Shown: positions 1-6,938 of the stretch, in pieces
Numbering within the stretch: position 1 is the first letter of the stretch
How the letters are laid out: every line of letters starts with the position of its first letter
From: an uncultured Oscillospiraceae bacterium
GTDB taxonomy: Bacteria; Bacillota; Clostridia; Oscillospirales; Oscillospiraceae
Assembly: GCA_944385195.1 (NCBI GenBank)
Contig: CALWWH010000119.1
Location: 1 to 13,692 of the forward strand
DNA: 13,692 bases
Direction: 5' to 3'
The notes under the pieces: model-generated
What the model was told of the DNA's origin: nothing
The model's database searches: none
The model's input: the letters and a program-made list of their open reading frames with translations, nothing else
Made by a program: the position numbers and the translations under genes

Positions 1-1803
1 AACTGTCTCGCCCTCGTCCATGCCCAGCTTAGCAGGCAAGTAGTCCCCCAGGGTCGATGCCTTGCCATCCTCAAAGTCCAGCAGGCGGGTTTTGTAGACC
101 TGCTGCTGGTTGGTGAAGACCAATAGCTCAGCGCGGTTGGTGGTCTCCCAGACCTTGGCGATAGCGTCGCCCTCTTTGACTTTTTGTTCACCGCTCATGC
201 GCAGAGACTGGGGGGTAATTTTTTTGAGATAGCCCTCCCGGCTGAGAAAAACGCTGACGGGGTAATCAGGGACATCTTCTTCTACAACGTTTGCCTCTTC
301 GACGTCATAGACAATTGAGGTCCTCCGGGGCACTGCATACTTCTTGATGACGGCCTCCAGGTCGCTGATGATGAGCTTTTTGACACGTTTGGGCTGCTCC
401 AAAATCTGCTGTGCGTCGGCAATCTGCTCTTCCAGGGAGGCAATCTCCTGGGTGCGCTTGAGGATATATTCCTTGTTGATGTTGCGCAGCCGGATCTCGG
501 AGATATACTCCGCCTGCGCCTGGTCAATGCCAAAACCGATCATCAGATTGGGGACGACCTCTGCGTCGGTTTCGGTCTGGCGGATGATGACGATGGCCTT
601 GTCAATGTCCAGCAGAATGGTGGCCAGGCCCTGGAGCAGATGCAGCTTTTCCCGGCGCTTCTGCTGCTCAAAATAGATCCTGCGGCGCACACAATTGGTC
701 CGCCAGGCAACCCACTCCTCCAAAATCTCGCGGATACCCAGAACCTTTGGCTGTCCGGCAATCAGAATATTGAAGTTGCACGAGAAGGTATCCAGCAGAG
801 GCGTGCTGCGGAAGAGCTTGGCCATCAGCTTGTCCGGATCGACACCCCGCTTGAGGTCAATGGCAAGCTTCAGACCGGAGAGGTCAGTTTCATCGCGCAT
901 GTCGGAAATCTCGCGGATCTTCCCGGCCTTAATGAGCTCGGCCACCTTATCCATAATGGCCTCAGTGGTGGTGCTGTACGGAATCTCATAGATCTCGATG
1001 AGGTTGCCCTCTTTCAGATAGCGCCATTTAGCCCGCAGGCGAATGCTGCCGCGACCAGTCCGATACACCTCGCGCAGAGCGTCCCGGTCATAGAGATAGT
1101 CTGCACCGGTGGGAAAATCCGGAGCGGGAAGAACTTCCATGAGATCGCAATCCGGGTCCTTGATATATGCAATGGTTGCCCGGCAGACCTCTTCCAGGTT
1201 AAAACCACAGATGTTGCTGGCCATACCAACAGCGATCCCTATGTTGGAGGATACCAGCACATTGGGAAAGGTGGTGGGAAGCAGCTGTGGCTCCTTCATT
1301 GTGGCGTCGTAATTGTCTATATAGTCGACGGTGTCGCTGTCAATTTCCCGGAAGAGCTCGGCACAGATCGGGTCCAGCTTGGCCTCGGTATACCGAGAGG
1401 CGGCATAGGCCATGTCACGGGAATAGCACTTGCCGAAGTTGCCCTTGGAATCCACAAAGGGATGCAGCAGCGCGCCGTAACCCCGAGACAGACGCACCAT
1501 GGTCTCGTAGATAGCGCTGTCGCCGTGGGGATTCAGGCGCATGGTCTGGCCGACGATGTTGGCGGACTTGGTCCGTCCGCCGCTCAACAGGCCCATCTTA
1601 TACATGGTGTAAAGCAGCTTACGGTGAGAGGGCTTGAAGCCGTCGATCTCCGGGATGGCCCGCGATACGATGACGCTCATCGCGTAGGGCATATAGTTGA
1701 GCTCCAAGGTGCTGGTGATGGGCTGCTCGAGGATCTCCGCGTGCAGGCCAGCGACGTTGGGGTTGTCTTTTGCTTTGTTGTTGGGTTCTTTTTTCTTCGC
1801 CAT
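1..1803 (-). CDS. parC: Type IIA DNA topoisomerase subunit A, ParC/GyrA-like (C-terminus cut by window edge)
   Basis: Breakage-reunion subunit of a type IIA topoisomerase, which cuts and rejoins DNA as a tetramer with the ParE-like subunit encoded just upstream. I translated 601 open codons from ATG at 1803 to base 1. Seen: SRAIPEIDGFKPSHRK (residues 47-62), the quinolone-pocket segment PHGDSAIYE (92-100), and AASRYTEAKL (134-143), in which Tyr138 is the active-site tyrosine. IGIAVGMASNI and a long coiled-coil arm rich in Glu/Lys follow, then the start of the C-terminal blade domain (VSVFLSREGYLKKI). The start follows a purine-rich AAAGGGCGG and lies 27 bp after the parE stop, so the two are co-transcribed. 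In the quinolone pocket the usual Ser is kept (Ser96) and the acidic position is Glu100. The C-terminal domain that separates gyrase (GyrA box) from topoisomerase IV is mostly outside the window. ParC is preferred because this divergent pair type is usually annotated so in Clostridia. Confidence 0.9.
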   Translation of the reverse strand, partial: MAKKKEPNNKAKDNPNVAGLHAEILEQPITSTLELNYMPYAMSVIVSRAIPEIDGFKPSHRKLLYTMYKMGLLSGGRTKSANIVGQTMRLNPHGDSAIYETMVRLSRGYGALLHPFVDSKGNFGKCYSRDMAYAASRYTEAKLDPICAELFREIDSDTVDYIDNYDATMKEPQLLPTTFPNVLVSSNIGIAVGMASNICGFNLEEVCRATIAYIKDPDCDLMEVLPAPDFPTGADYLYDRDALREVYRTGRGSIRLRAKWRYLKEGNLIEIYEIPYSTTTEAIMDKVAELIKAGKIREISDMRDETDLSGLKLAIDLKRGVDPDKLMAKLFRSTPLLDTFSCNFNILIAGQPKVLGIREILEEWVAWRTNCVRRRIYFEQQKRREKLHLLQGLATILLDIDKAIVIIRQTETDAEVVPNLMIGFGIDQAQAEYISEIRLRNINKEYILKRTQEIASLEEQIADAQQILEQPKRVKKLIISDLEAVIKKYAVPRRTSIVYDVEEANVVEEDVPDYPVSVFLSREGYLKKITPQSLRMSGEQKVKEGDAIAKVWETTNRAELLVFTNQQQVYKTRLLDFEDGKASTLGDYLPAKLGMDEGETV

Positions 1804-1830
1804 GGAATCACCGCCCTTTTGCTAACGAAG

Positions 1831-3810
1831 TTAAGAGATATCAGCCAGATCCAGGAATTCATGGCCATGCTCCTGGATATGGATTTTGCGGCCTGTGAGG
1901 TTATCACCCAGCAGCAGGTCGAAGTAGTAGGCTGTCCGAGCTGCATCCTCGGGCATGACTTTGATCAGCCGGCGGGTCTCCGGATTCATGGTGGTCATCC
2001 ACATCATCTCCGGGTCGTTTTCTCCAAGTCCCTTGCTCCTGGCAATGGTGTAGCGCTTTCCTTCCAGATCCTTAAGAATCTGGGCCTTTTCGTTCTCATT
2101 GTAGGCAAAATAGGTTTTATCCTTGCAGTTGATTTCAAAGAGCGGAGACTCCGCGATATAGACATAGCCCTTTTCAATCAGGGTCGGAGTCAGCCGGTAG
2201 AGCATCGTCAGAACCAAGGTTCGGATCTGATAGCCATCGTAGTCGGCATCCGTGCAGATGATGACCTTACTCCAGCGCAGCGCTGCCAGATCGAAGGTGG
2301 ACAAATCCTTTGCGTGCTTATGCTGCACTTCTACGCCGCAGCCCAGAACGCGAATCAGGTCGGTGATGATCTCAGACTTGAAAATGCGCTCGTAGTCGGC
2401 CTTCAGGCAGTTGAGGATTTTGCCGCGAATGGGCATAATGCCCTGAAATTCCGCGTCACGGCCGAGCTTGACGCTGCCCAGCGCAGAATCACCCTCGACG
2501 ATGTAGATCTCGCGCTTGGAGGTGTCGCGGCTGCGGCAGTCGACGAACTTTTGTACGCGGTTAGAGATGTCTAGGGTGCCGGAGAGCTTTTTCTTGATGT
2601 TGACGCGGGCCTTTTCGGCGCTCTCACGACTGCGCTTGTTGACCAGCACCTGGTCCGCAATACGGTCGGCCTCTTGCTTGTTTTCGATGAAGTAGACTTG
2701 CAGGCGGCTGCGGAAGAACTCGGTCATAGCCTCCTGGACAAACTTGTTTGTGATGGCTTTCTTGGTTTGGTTCTCATAACTGGTGCGGGTGGAAAAACAG
2801 TTGGTGACCAGGATCAGGCAGTCTTCGATGTCCTGGAAGGTGATCTTGCTGTCGGTCTTGGTATATTTGTTGTTTTGCTTGCAGTAGGCGTCGATGGCGT
2901 AGACAAAAGCGTTCTTGACCGCCTTTTCCGGCGCGCCGCCGTGCTCGAGATAGCTGGAGTTGTGGTAGTACTCAATGCGGTTGACGGTATTGGAAAAACA
3001 AAGGGCGGCTGAGATTTTCAGTTTATACTCCGGCATGTCTTCGCGGTCTTTACCGCGGCGCTCTGCTTCCCAGAACTGGGGCATCGTCATGGACGATCCT
3101 TCGGAGAGTTCGTTGACATAGTCTATGATACCGTTTTCATAGACGTAGTCCGTAGTCTCAAATTTGCCGTCTACCTGATTGCGAAATCGAAAAGTAACGC
3201 CTGCGTTGACAACGGCTTGGCGCTTACAGATATCATGAAAAAACGCAGGAGAAACATTGATATCTGTAAAAACATCCAGATCTGGCAGCCAATGGAAGCG
3301 AGAACCAGTCTTTTTGCGGCTGATGGAGTGCTTTTTCAGACCGCCGATGTTCTCTCCGCGCTCAAAATGAAGGTTATATTGGAACCCATCTCGAAAGACT
3401 TCTGCGTCGAACCATGCTGAGCTGTATTGCGTAGCGCAGGCGCCCAGGCCATTGAGTCCCAGAGAGTACTCATAACTTTCACCCTCATGATTGTTGTATT
3501 TACCGCCGGCGTAGAGCTCACAAAAAACCAGCTCCCAGTTGTAACGTCCCTCGGCCTCGTTCCAGTCCAGCGGACAGCCACGTCCCATATCTTCAACTTC
3601 GATGCTATGATCTTCGAAGCGAGTGATGGTAATCAGGTTCCCGTACCCCTCGCGGGCCTCGTCGATGGCGTTGGAGAGAATCTCAAAAATCGCGTGTTCG
3701 CAGCCCTCGAGACCGTCGGAGCCAAAGATGACGGCGGGGCGCTTTCTGACGCGATCGGCGCCTTTGAGGGAGCTGATGCTGTCGTTTCCGTAAGTTTGTT
3801 TCTTATTCAT
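1831..3810 (-). CDS. parE: Type IIA DNA topoisomerase ATPase subunit B, ParE/GyrB-like
   Basis: ATPase and TOPRIM subunit (659 aa, normal for ParE) that drives strand passage together with the ParC-like protein downstream. Domains seen: GHKL ATPase with ADRVRKRP (18-25), catalytic-Glu motif EILSNAIDEA (43-52; Glu43, Asn47), EDMGRG (73-78) and ATP-lid glycines in LGLNGLGA (117-124); transducer domain with the ATP-contacting QTK loop (348-350); TOPRIM with IVEGDSALGS (437-446, Glu439) and the metal-binding DADYDG (521-526); and SKGLGEN (592-598) near the C-terminus. Departures from the textbook family: RKRPAVIFG in place of RKRPGMYIG, GLNGLG in place of GLHGVG, and DADYDG in place of DADVDG. 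The metal and ATP residues are retained, so it should be active. GGAGGA lies 14 nt upstream of the ATG and a closer AGGA 7 nt away. The 644-codon open frame on the opposite strand is a shadow. Topoisomerase IV rather than gyrase is an inference. Confidence 0.9.
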   Translation of the reverse strand: MNKKQTYGNDSISSLKGADRVRKRPAVIFGSDGLEGCEHAIFEILSNAIDEAREGYGNLITITRFEDHSIEVEDMGRGCPLDWNEAEGRYNWELVFCELYAGGKYNNHEGESYEYSLGLNGLGACATQYSSAWFDAEVFRDGFQYNLHFERGENIGGLKKHSISRKKTGSRFHWLPDLDVFTDINVSPAFFHDICKRQAVVNAGVTFRFRNQVDGKFETTDYVYENGIIDYVNELSEGSSMTMPQFWEAERRGKDREDMPEYKLKISAALCFSNTVNRIEYYHNSSYLEHGGAPEKAVKNAFVYAIDAYCKQNNKYTKTDSKITFQDIEDCLILVTNCFSTRTSYENQTKKAITNKFVQEAMTEFFRSRLQVYFIENKQEADRIADQVLVNKRSRESAEKARVNIKKKLSGTLDISNRVQKFVDCRSRDTSKREIYIVEGDSALGSVKLGRDAEFQGIMPIRGKILNCLKADYERIFKSEIITDLIRVLGCGVEVQHKHAKDLSTFDLAALRWSKVIICTDADYDGYQIRTLVLTMLYRLTPTLIEKGYVYIAESPLFEINCKDKTYFAYNENEKAQILKDLEGKRYTIARSKGLGENDPEMMWMTTMNPETRRLIKVMPEDAARTAYYFDLLLGDNLTGRKIHIQEHGHEFLDLADIS

Positions 3811-3873
3811 CTGTTAGTCCTACATCCTCCACAGTTGCAGCAGGGCGCAACAATCCATACTAATTTATTCTAT

Positions 3874-3902
3874 AGTATACAGAACTGGTGATAAAAAGTC
3901 AA
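3874..3902 (-). promoter_or_regulatory. Sigma-A-type promoter for the parE-parC operon
   Basis: Reading leftward, TTGACT (3902-3897) is followed after exactly 17 bp by TATACT (3879-3874). Transcription would begin near 3867, leaving a leader of about 57 nt before the parE ATG at 3810. It lies about 20 bp beyond the U-tract of the terminator at 3922-3968, so the operon is insulated from anything transcribed from the right. Confidence 0.8.
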
Positions 3903-3921
3903 GTTGTACGCATTTGACGGC

Positions 3922-3968
3922 AAAATAAAAGCACAGAGAGCTTTCAGTCCCCTGAAAAGCTCTCTGTG
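3922..3968 (-). terminator. Strong intrinsic terminator pointing left, upstream of parE
   Basis: An inverted repeat (arms 3932-3947 and 3952-3968, 16 paired bases with one bulged base, loop of 4) contains GAGAGC and its complement. On the minus strand it is followed by TTTTATTTT (3930-3922), a classical U-tract. On the plus strand the stem is followed by TTCG, so it is directional. No protein gene reads into it from the right on this strand; the nearest genes to the right run the other way. Confidence 0.8.
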
Positions 3969-4130
3969 TTCGTATCTCCGGTCCATGACCCGGGATGCAC
4001 TTGACCGTCCGTTCGAGAGACAAGAATCAGTAAACTTGCGCTATGGTACTGATCCAGTCATATTCATGAGATATGCCTCGCGATCTGGCCTTGACCGCTC
4101 TGTACTCTCGCTCGTCCTGTCCGAGAGTAG
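3922..4130 (-). ncRNA. Candidate structured RNA or leader between bofA and parE (unidentified)
   Basis: This is most of the 398-bp gene-free interval. On the minus strand it can form: an 8-bp perfect stem (4129-4122 with 4110-4103, loop of 11); a 9-bp stem (4055-4047 with 4032-4024, loop of 14) whose single non-Watson-Crick pair is G.U only when read as minus-strand RNA; a 5-bp CATAT/ATATG stem near 4075-4058; a CGGTC/GACCG stem near 4006-3980; then the terminator at 3968-3922. CGAGAG (4110-4105) could instead pair with CTCTCG (4019-4014), giving competing folds. I matched it to no known riboswitch, 6S, SRP or T-box consensus and found no convincing promoter for it. It may instead be the 5' region of bofA on the other strand, or untranscribed spacer. 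Confidence 0.3.
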
Positions 4131-4193
4131 TTTGTGCAGGGAAGTCGGAGTTATACAGGAATCAATTTCCATATGGCGCATATTCTTGTCCCA

Positions 4194-4203
4194 AGAGGGG
4201 GGA
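4194..4203 (+). promoter_or_regulatory. Ribosome binding site deciding the bofA start
   Basis: AGAGGGGGGA ends 5 nt before the ATG at 4209 (about 8 nt from the GAGGGG core). An in-frame upstream ATG at 4134 has no such site and would add 25 residues that do not look like the family. A small TCTTG/CAAGA hairpin (4184-4196, loop of 3) overlaps the first bases of the site. No clear promoter was found upstream. Confidence 0.65.
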
Positions 4204-4208
4204 CGAGC

Positions 4209-4466
4209 ATGAGTCAGGCTGTGCTGCTCGGTGGGAGCTTGGTATGCATGTGGGTATTATTTCGAATCATGAGCGCGCCGATCCGTCTGGTGTGGAAACT
4301 AGTGGTAAACGTTCTGTGTGGATTTGCTCTTCTAGTGGTTTTAAAGATTCTCGGGACATGCATTGGGTTAACAATCGGTGTGAATTTGATGAATATTTTG
4401 CTGGTAGCACTGTTGGGTTTACCGGGATTAGGCTTGCTTATTATGCTAAACTTCTTCCTGCTGTAG
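4209..4466 (+). CDS. bofA: BofA family small membrane protein (pro-sigma-K processing inhibitor homologue)
   Basis: An 85-residue, almost wholly hydrophobic protein; B. subtilis BofA is of the same size. In sporulating Bacillota, BofA sits in the mother-cell-derived outer forespore membrane and, with SpoIVFA, holds the SpoIVFB protease inactive so that pro-sigma-K is processed late. Seen: an N-terminal membrane segment (5-19), the basic stretch APIRLVWKLVVN (23-34) followed by a second hydrophobic segment (35-49), and the family's C-terminal hallmark GVNLMN...ALLGLPGLGLL (57-77), in which N-x-x-x-x-x-x-x-x-x-LG-x-PG is diagnostic. It stands alone between parE and an EF-G-like gene, not in the dnaX-recR-bofA arrangement common in Bacilli. 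Its sequence is more AT-rich than its neighbours. SpoIVFA/SpoIVFB are not in the window, so the sporulation role is inferred from the family. Identification is from motif recall, not a profile search. Confidence 0.8.
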   Translation: MSQAVLLGGSLVCMWVLFRIMSAPIRLVWKLVVNVLCGFALLVVLKILGTCIGLTIGVNLMNILLVALLGLPGLGLLIMLNFFLL

Positions 4467-4554
4467 CATAAAATGGAGCTTGTAAACCCCAATAGCGCCC
4501 TGCGTTTTGTGTATGTTGCATGAATTCAGGGGAAGAAATCCACGAATCTGTCAA

Positions 4555-4583
4555 TTGCATTGTGTAGCGAGATAGATTATAAT
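4555..4583 (+). promoter_or_regulatory. Sigma-A-type promoter for the EF-G-like gene
   Basis: TTGCAT (4555-4560), a 17-bp spacer, then a perfect TATAAT (4578-4583). Start of transcription would be near 4590, giving a leader of about 60 nt. The 183-bp gap after bofA shows no terminator of its own. Confidence 0.8.
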
Positions 4584-4601
4584 GTATTCTGTTATGACAC
4601 A

Positions 4602-4628
4602 CTGCGGAGGGGTTTCCTCTGTCCGTGG
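4602..4628 (+). promoter_or_regulatory. Leader hairpin before the EF-G-like gene
   Basis: CTGCGGA (4602-4608) can pair with TCCGTGG (4622-4628), seven pairs including two G.U, around a 13-nt loop. It ends a few bases before the GGAAGGAG ribosome site (4634-4641), which lies 8 nt from the ATG. It may simply be a short leader fold; no regulatory motif was recognised. Confidence 0.25.
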
Positions 4629-4649
4629 AGTACGGAAGGAGTAATTCAT

Positions 4650-6728
4650 ATGGGCTACCAAGCCAAAGACGTTCGTAATATCTGCTTGCTGGGACACGGT
4701 GGAGACGGAAAGACGTCTCTCGTCGAGAGCATGCTGTTTATGACCAAGGGCATTGATCGCCTTGGTAAGACGACTGATGGAAACACCGCCAGTGACTTTG
4801 ATCAGGAAGAGATCAAGCGCGGCTACTCTATTTCTACTACCGTTCTGCCTGTTGAGTTTAACGGCACGAAGCTGAACATCCTGGACAACCCCGGCTACTT
4901 TGACTTTGCCGGCGAAGTGATGCAGTCTCTGAACGTTGCCGACGCCGGCGTCATCCTTGTCTCCGGCAAGGGTGGCCTGACCGTAGGCGCTGAGAAGTCC
5001 TGGAAATATCTCAAGCAGCGTGACCTGCCCCGAGCCATCTACGTATCTAAGATGGACGAGGAAAATGCAGATTATGTCGGGACTGTCAACACGCTGCGCG
5101 AGAAATTTGGCATCTCTATTGTCCCGGTGATGATCCCTATTATGGAGGGCAGCAAGCCGGTCGGATATGTCAATGTCATTAAGAAGACTGCTTTTTCCTG
5201 GAAAGACGGTAAGACCACTGAGATGGCCATCCCGGGTGAATTCGCGGATATGACCGAGGAGTACTATGAGATGATCTGTGAGGCTGTCGCCGAGACCGAC
5301 GAGGAGCTCATGGAGAAGTACTTCGACGAGGGTGCTGAGGCCTTTACCAACGAGGAGATCATTTCTGGTGTTCGCAACGCTGTGAAGGAGTGCACCATGG
5401 CTCCTGTGTTCTGCGGCTGCGCTTTGACCGGGTTTGGCACCATGGAACTGCTGCAGGCTCTGACCGACATGGCCCCCAACCCGCTGGAAGGGAGAGGCAT
5501 TGTCGTTACCGATGCCGACGGCAATAACCCCAAAACCGTCGCTCTGGATCCGGACGGCAGCCCCGCCATCTTTGTTTACAAGACCATCTCTGACCAGTAT
5601 GGAAAGAAATCTTATTTCAAGGTCATCTCCGGTAAGATCACCAGCGATACCTCTTTGTACAATGTGCGTGCCGGTGTCAACGAGAAGCTGGGCCACATCT
5701 ACATGCCGAAGGGTAAGAAGGATGTCGAAGTCACCGAGCTGTGCTGCGGCGATATCGGTGTCGTTACCAAGCTGGCCAGCGTCAAGACAGGCGACACGCT
5801 CTGCTCTGCTTCCAATCCTATCTATGTCAAGGGCGCAGACTATGCCGAGCCCTGCCATACGATGGCCATCTATGCCAAGACCAAGGGACAGGAAGACAAG
5901 GTCGCCGCAGGTCTTGCCCGCCTGGGTGAGGAGGATCTGTCGTTTACATACGTCAACAACCCTGAGACCAAGGAAATGGTGCTCTCCGGTGCTGGCGATA
6001 TCCACCTGGATGTCCTGTGCTCCAAGCTTAAAAATAAGTTTAACGTTGAGGTTGAGCTGCGCCCGGCGAAGATCGCTTACCGTGAGAAGATCCGCAAGAA
6101 GGTCGAGGTCCGGGGCCGCCATAAGAAGCAATCCGGCGGTCATGGCCAGTTTGGCGACGTTGTCATCGAGTTCGAGCCGGGCGATTCCGAGGAGCTGGTC
6201 TTTGAAGAGCGCGTCGTCGGCGGCTCTGTTCCGAAGAATTTCTTCCCTGCTGTTGAGAAGGGTCTGCGCGAATCCGTCACCAAGGGCGTCCTGGCCGGCT
6301 TCCCTGTCGTGTTCCTGAAGGCCACGCTGGTCGATGGTTCCTACCACCCCGTCGACTCCTCTGAAATGGCGTTCAAGACTGCTGCTTCTCTGGCTTACAA
6401 GGAGGCTATGCCCAAGGCCAACCCTGTCCTACTCGAGCCGATTGGCAAGCTGGAAGTCACGGTTCCTGACTCCTACATGGGTGATATTATGTCTGATATC
6501 TCCAAGCGTAACGGCCGTGTTCTGGGTATGAATCCGAACGAGGACGGTGAGCAGGTTGTCGAGGCGGAGGTTCCGATGGGCGAGATGAGCAGTTATGCAA
6601 CGGATCTTCGCTCTATGACTCAGGGCCGCGGCTACTTCTCCTTTAAGTTTGAGCGTTATGAGGAAGCTAATCCTGTAACCCAGCAGAAGGTCATTGAAGA
6701 GGCCAAGAAGGCTGCTGAGGCGGAATAA
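4650..6728 (+). CDS. EF-G-like translational GTPase (variant EF-G paralogue class)
   Basis: A 692-residue cytoplasmic GTPase with the full five-domain EF-G layout: G domain (about 1-280), beta-barrel domain II (about 300-400), domain III, domain IV with SGGHGQFGDVVIEF (495-508) and GSVPKNFFPAVEKGL (525-539), and domain V with VPDSYMGDIMSDISKRNGR (605-623). The nucleotide motifs mark it as the variant class, not canonical FusA. The P-loop is GHGGDGKT (15-22) where EF-G has AHIDAGKT. Switch II is DNPGYFDF (79-86), with Tyr83 in place of the catalytic His. The base-recognition motif is SKMD (133-136), not NKMD. Genomes with this paralogue generally also carry a canonical fusA elsewhere; such proteins bind ribosomes but their role in translocation is unsettled. 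The start at 4650 has GGAAGGAG 8 nt upstream, and the frame open further upstream (from 4560) lacks a ribosome site. Own promoter and terminator make it monocistronic. Confidence 0.9.
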   Translation: MGYQAKDVRNICLLGHGGDGKTSLVESMLFMTKGIDRLGKTTDGNTASDFDQEEIKRGYSISTTVLPVEFNGTKLNILDNPGYFDFAGEVMQSLNVADAGVILVSGKGGLTVGAEKSWKYLKQRDLPRAIYVSKMDEENADYVGTVNTLREKFGISIVPVMIPIMEGSKPVGYVNVIKKTAFSWKDGKTTEMAIPGEFADMTEEYYEMICEAVAETDEELMEKYFDEGAEAFTNEEIISGVRNAVKECTMAPVFCGCALTGFGTMELLQALTDMAPNPLEGRGIVVTDADGNNPKTVALDPDGSPAIFVYKTISDQYGKKSYFKVISGKITSDTSLYNVRAGVNEKLGHIYMPKGKKDVEVTELCCGDIGVVTKLASVKTGDTLCSASNPIYVKGADYAEPCHTMAIYAKTKGQEDKVAAGLARLGEEDLSFTYVNNPETKEMVLSGAGDIHLDVLCSKLKNKFNVEVELRPAKIAYREKIRKKVEVRGRHKKQSGGHGQFGDVVIEFEPGDSEELVFEERVVGGSVPKNFFPAVEKGLRESVTKGVLAGFPVVFLKATLVDGSYHPVDSSEMAFKTAASLAYKEAMPKANPVLLEPIGKLEVTVPDSYMGDIMSDISKRNGRVLGMNPNEDGEQVVEAEVPMGEMSSYATDLRSMTQGRGYFSFKFERYEEANPVTQQKVIEEAKKAAEAE

Positions 6729-6735
6729 AATATCC

Positions 6736-6770
6736 AAACAAAGCCCCTGTTCTACAGGGGCTTTGTTTGT
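6736..6770 (+). terminator. Intrinsic terminator of the EF-G-like gene
   Basis: A perfect 15-bp stem (6736-6750 with 6754-6768, loop TCT) with a GCCCC/GGGGC core, whose 3' arm runs into CTTTGTTTGT. It starts 8 bp after the stop codon. Confidence 0.85.
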
Positions 6771-6810
6771 AGCGCACAAGAAGAACTTTAAAGAATGTTC
6801 TGTCGGCACC

Positions 6811-6840
6811 TTGCACAGATCCGCCGAACTGTGGTAAAAT
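6811..6840 (+). promoter_or_regulatory. Promoter of the acyl-CoA dehydrogenase-etfBA operon
   Basis: TTGCAC (6811-6816), 18-bp spacer, TAAAAT (6835-6840) preceded by TGG, which supplies an extended -10. It lies 99 bp before the dehydrogenase ATG. The same TTGCAC and TAAAAT hexamers occur at the acyl-CoA synthetase promoter (10138-10166). A 6-bp GCTGCT/AGCAGC hairpin lies further down the leader (about 6890-6912). Confidence 0.6.
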
Positions 6841-6874
6841 TTTCTCTATATGATAAAGCTGCGATACAATATTT

Positions 6875-6886
6875 TACGATATCGTA
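6875..6886 (+). promoter_or_regulatory. Palindrome in the leader, possible operator
   Basis: TACGATATCGTA is a perfect 12-bp palindrome about 28 bp downstream of the expected transcription start of the dehydrogenase operon, a usual place for a repressor site. It does not match the clostridial Rex consensus. No binding protein can be named. Confidence 0.3.
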
Positions 6887-6938
6887 TGTGCTGCTTATCT
6901 AAAACAGCAGCTGATTCTGAAAACAGGAGGAGCCCAAC

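Noticed and set aside
640..2574. 644-codon open frame on the plus strand opposite parE and parC
   Set aside because: It spans the end of one well-supported gene and the start of another on the opposite strand, has no family motif, and is explained by the codon bias of the real genes.
3980..4060. T-box leader or known riboswitch upstream of parE
   Set aside because: The T-box core (GGNACCGCG-like) and the aptamer consensus words I know (SAM, TPP, FMN, lysine, cobalamin, ZTP, c-di-GMP) are absent; only generic stems are visible.
4073..4471. 132-codon plus-strand frame overlapping bofA in another phase
   Set aside because: The overlapping frame at 4209-4466 has BofA family motifs and a strong ribosome site; this one has neither.
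4214..4492. Minus-strand 92-codon frame that could feed the terminator at 3922-3968
   Set aside because: It is antisense to bofA, has a low-complexity Pro/Thr/Ser/Arg composition, and ends about 250 bp before the terminator.
4551..6347. 598-codon open frame opposite the EF-G-like gene
   Set aside because: Its translation shows no recognisable domain, while the plus strand has a full EF-G with promoter, ribosome site and terminator.
6871..6890. Rex operator before the dehydrogenase operon
   Set aside because: The palindrome TACGATATCGTA does not resemble the TTGTTAAnnnnTTAACAA consensus reported for clostridial Rex.
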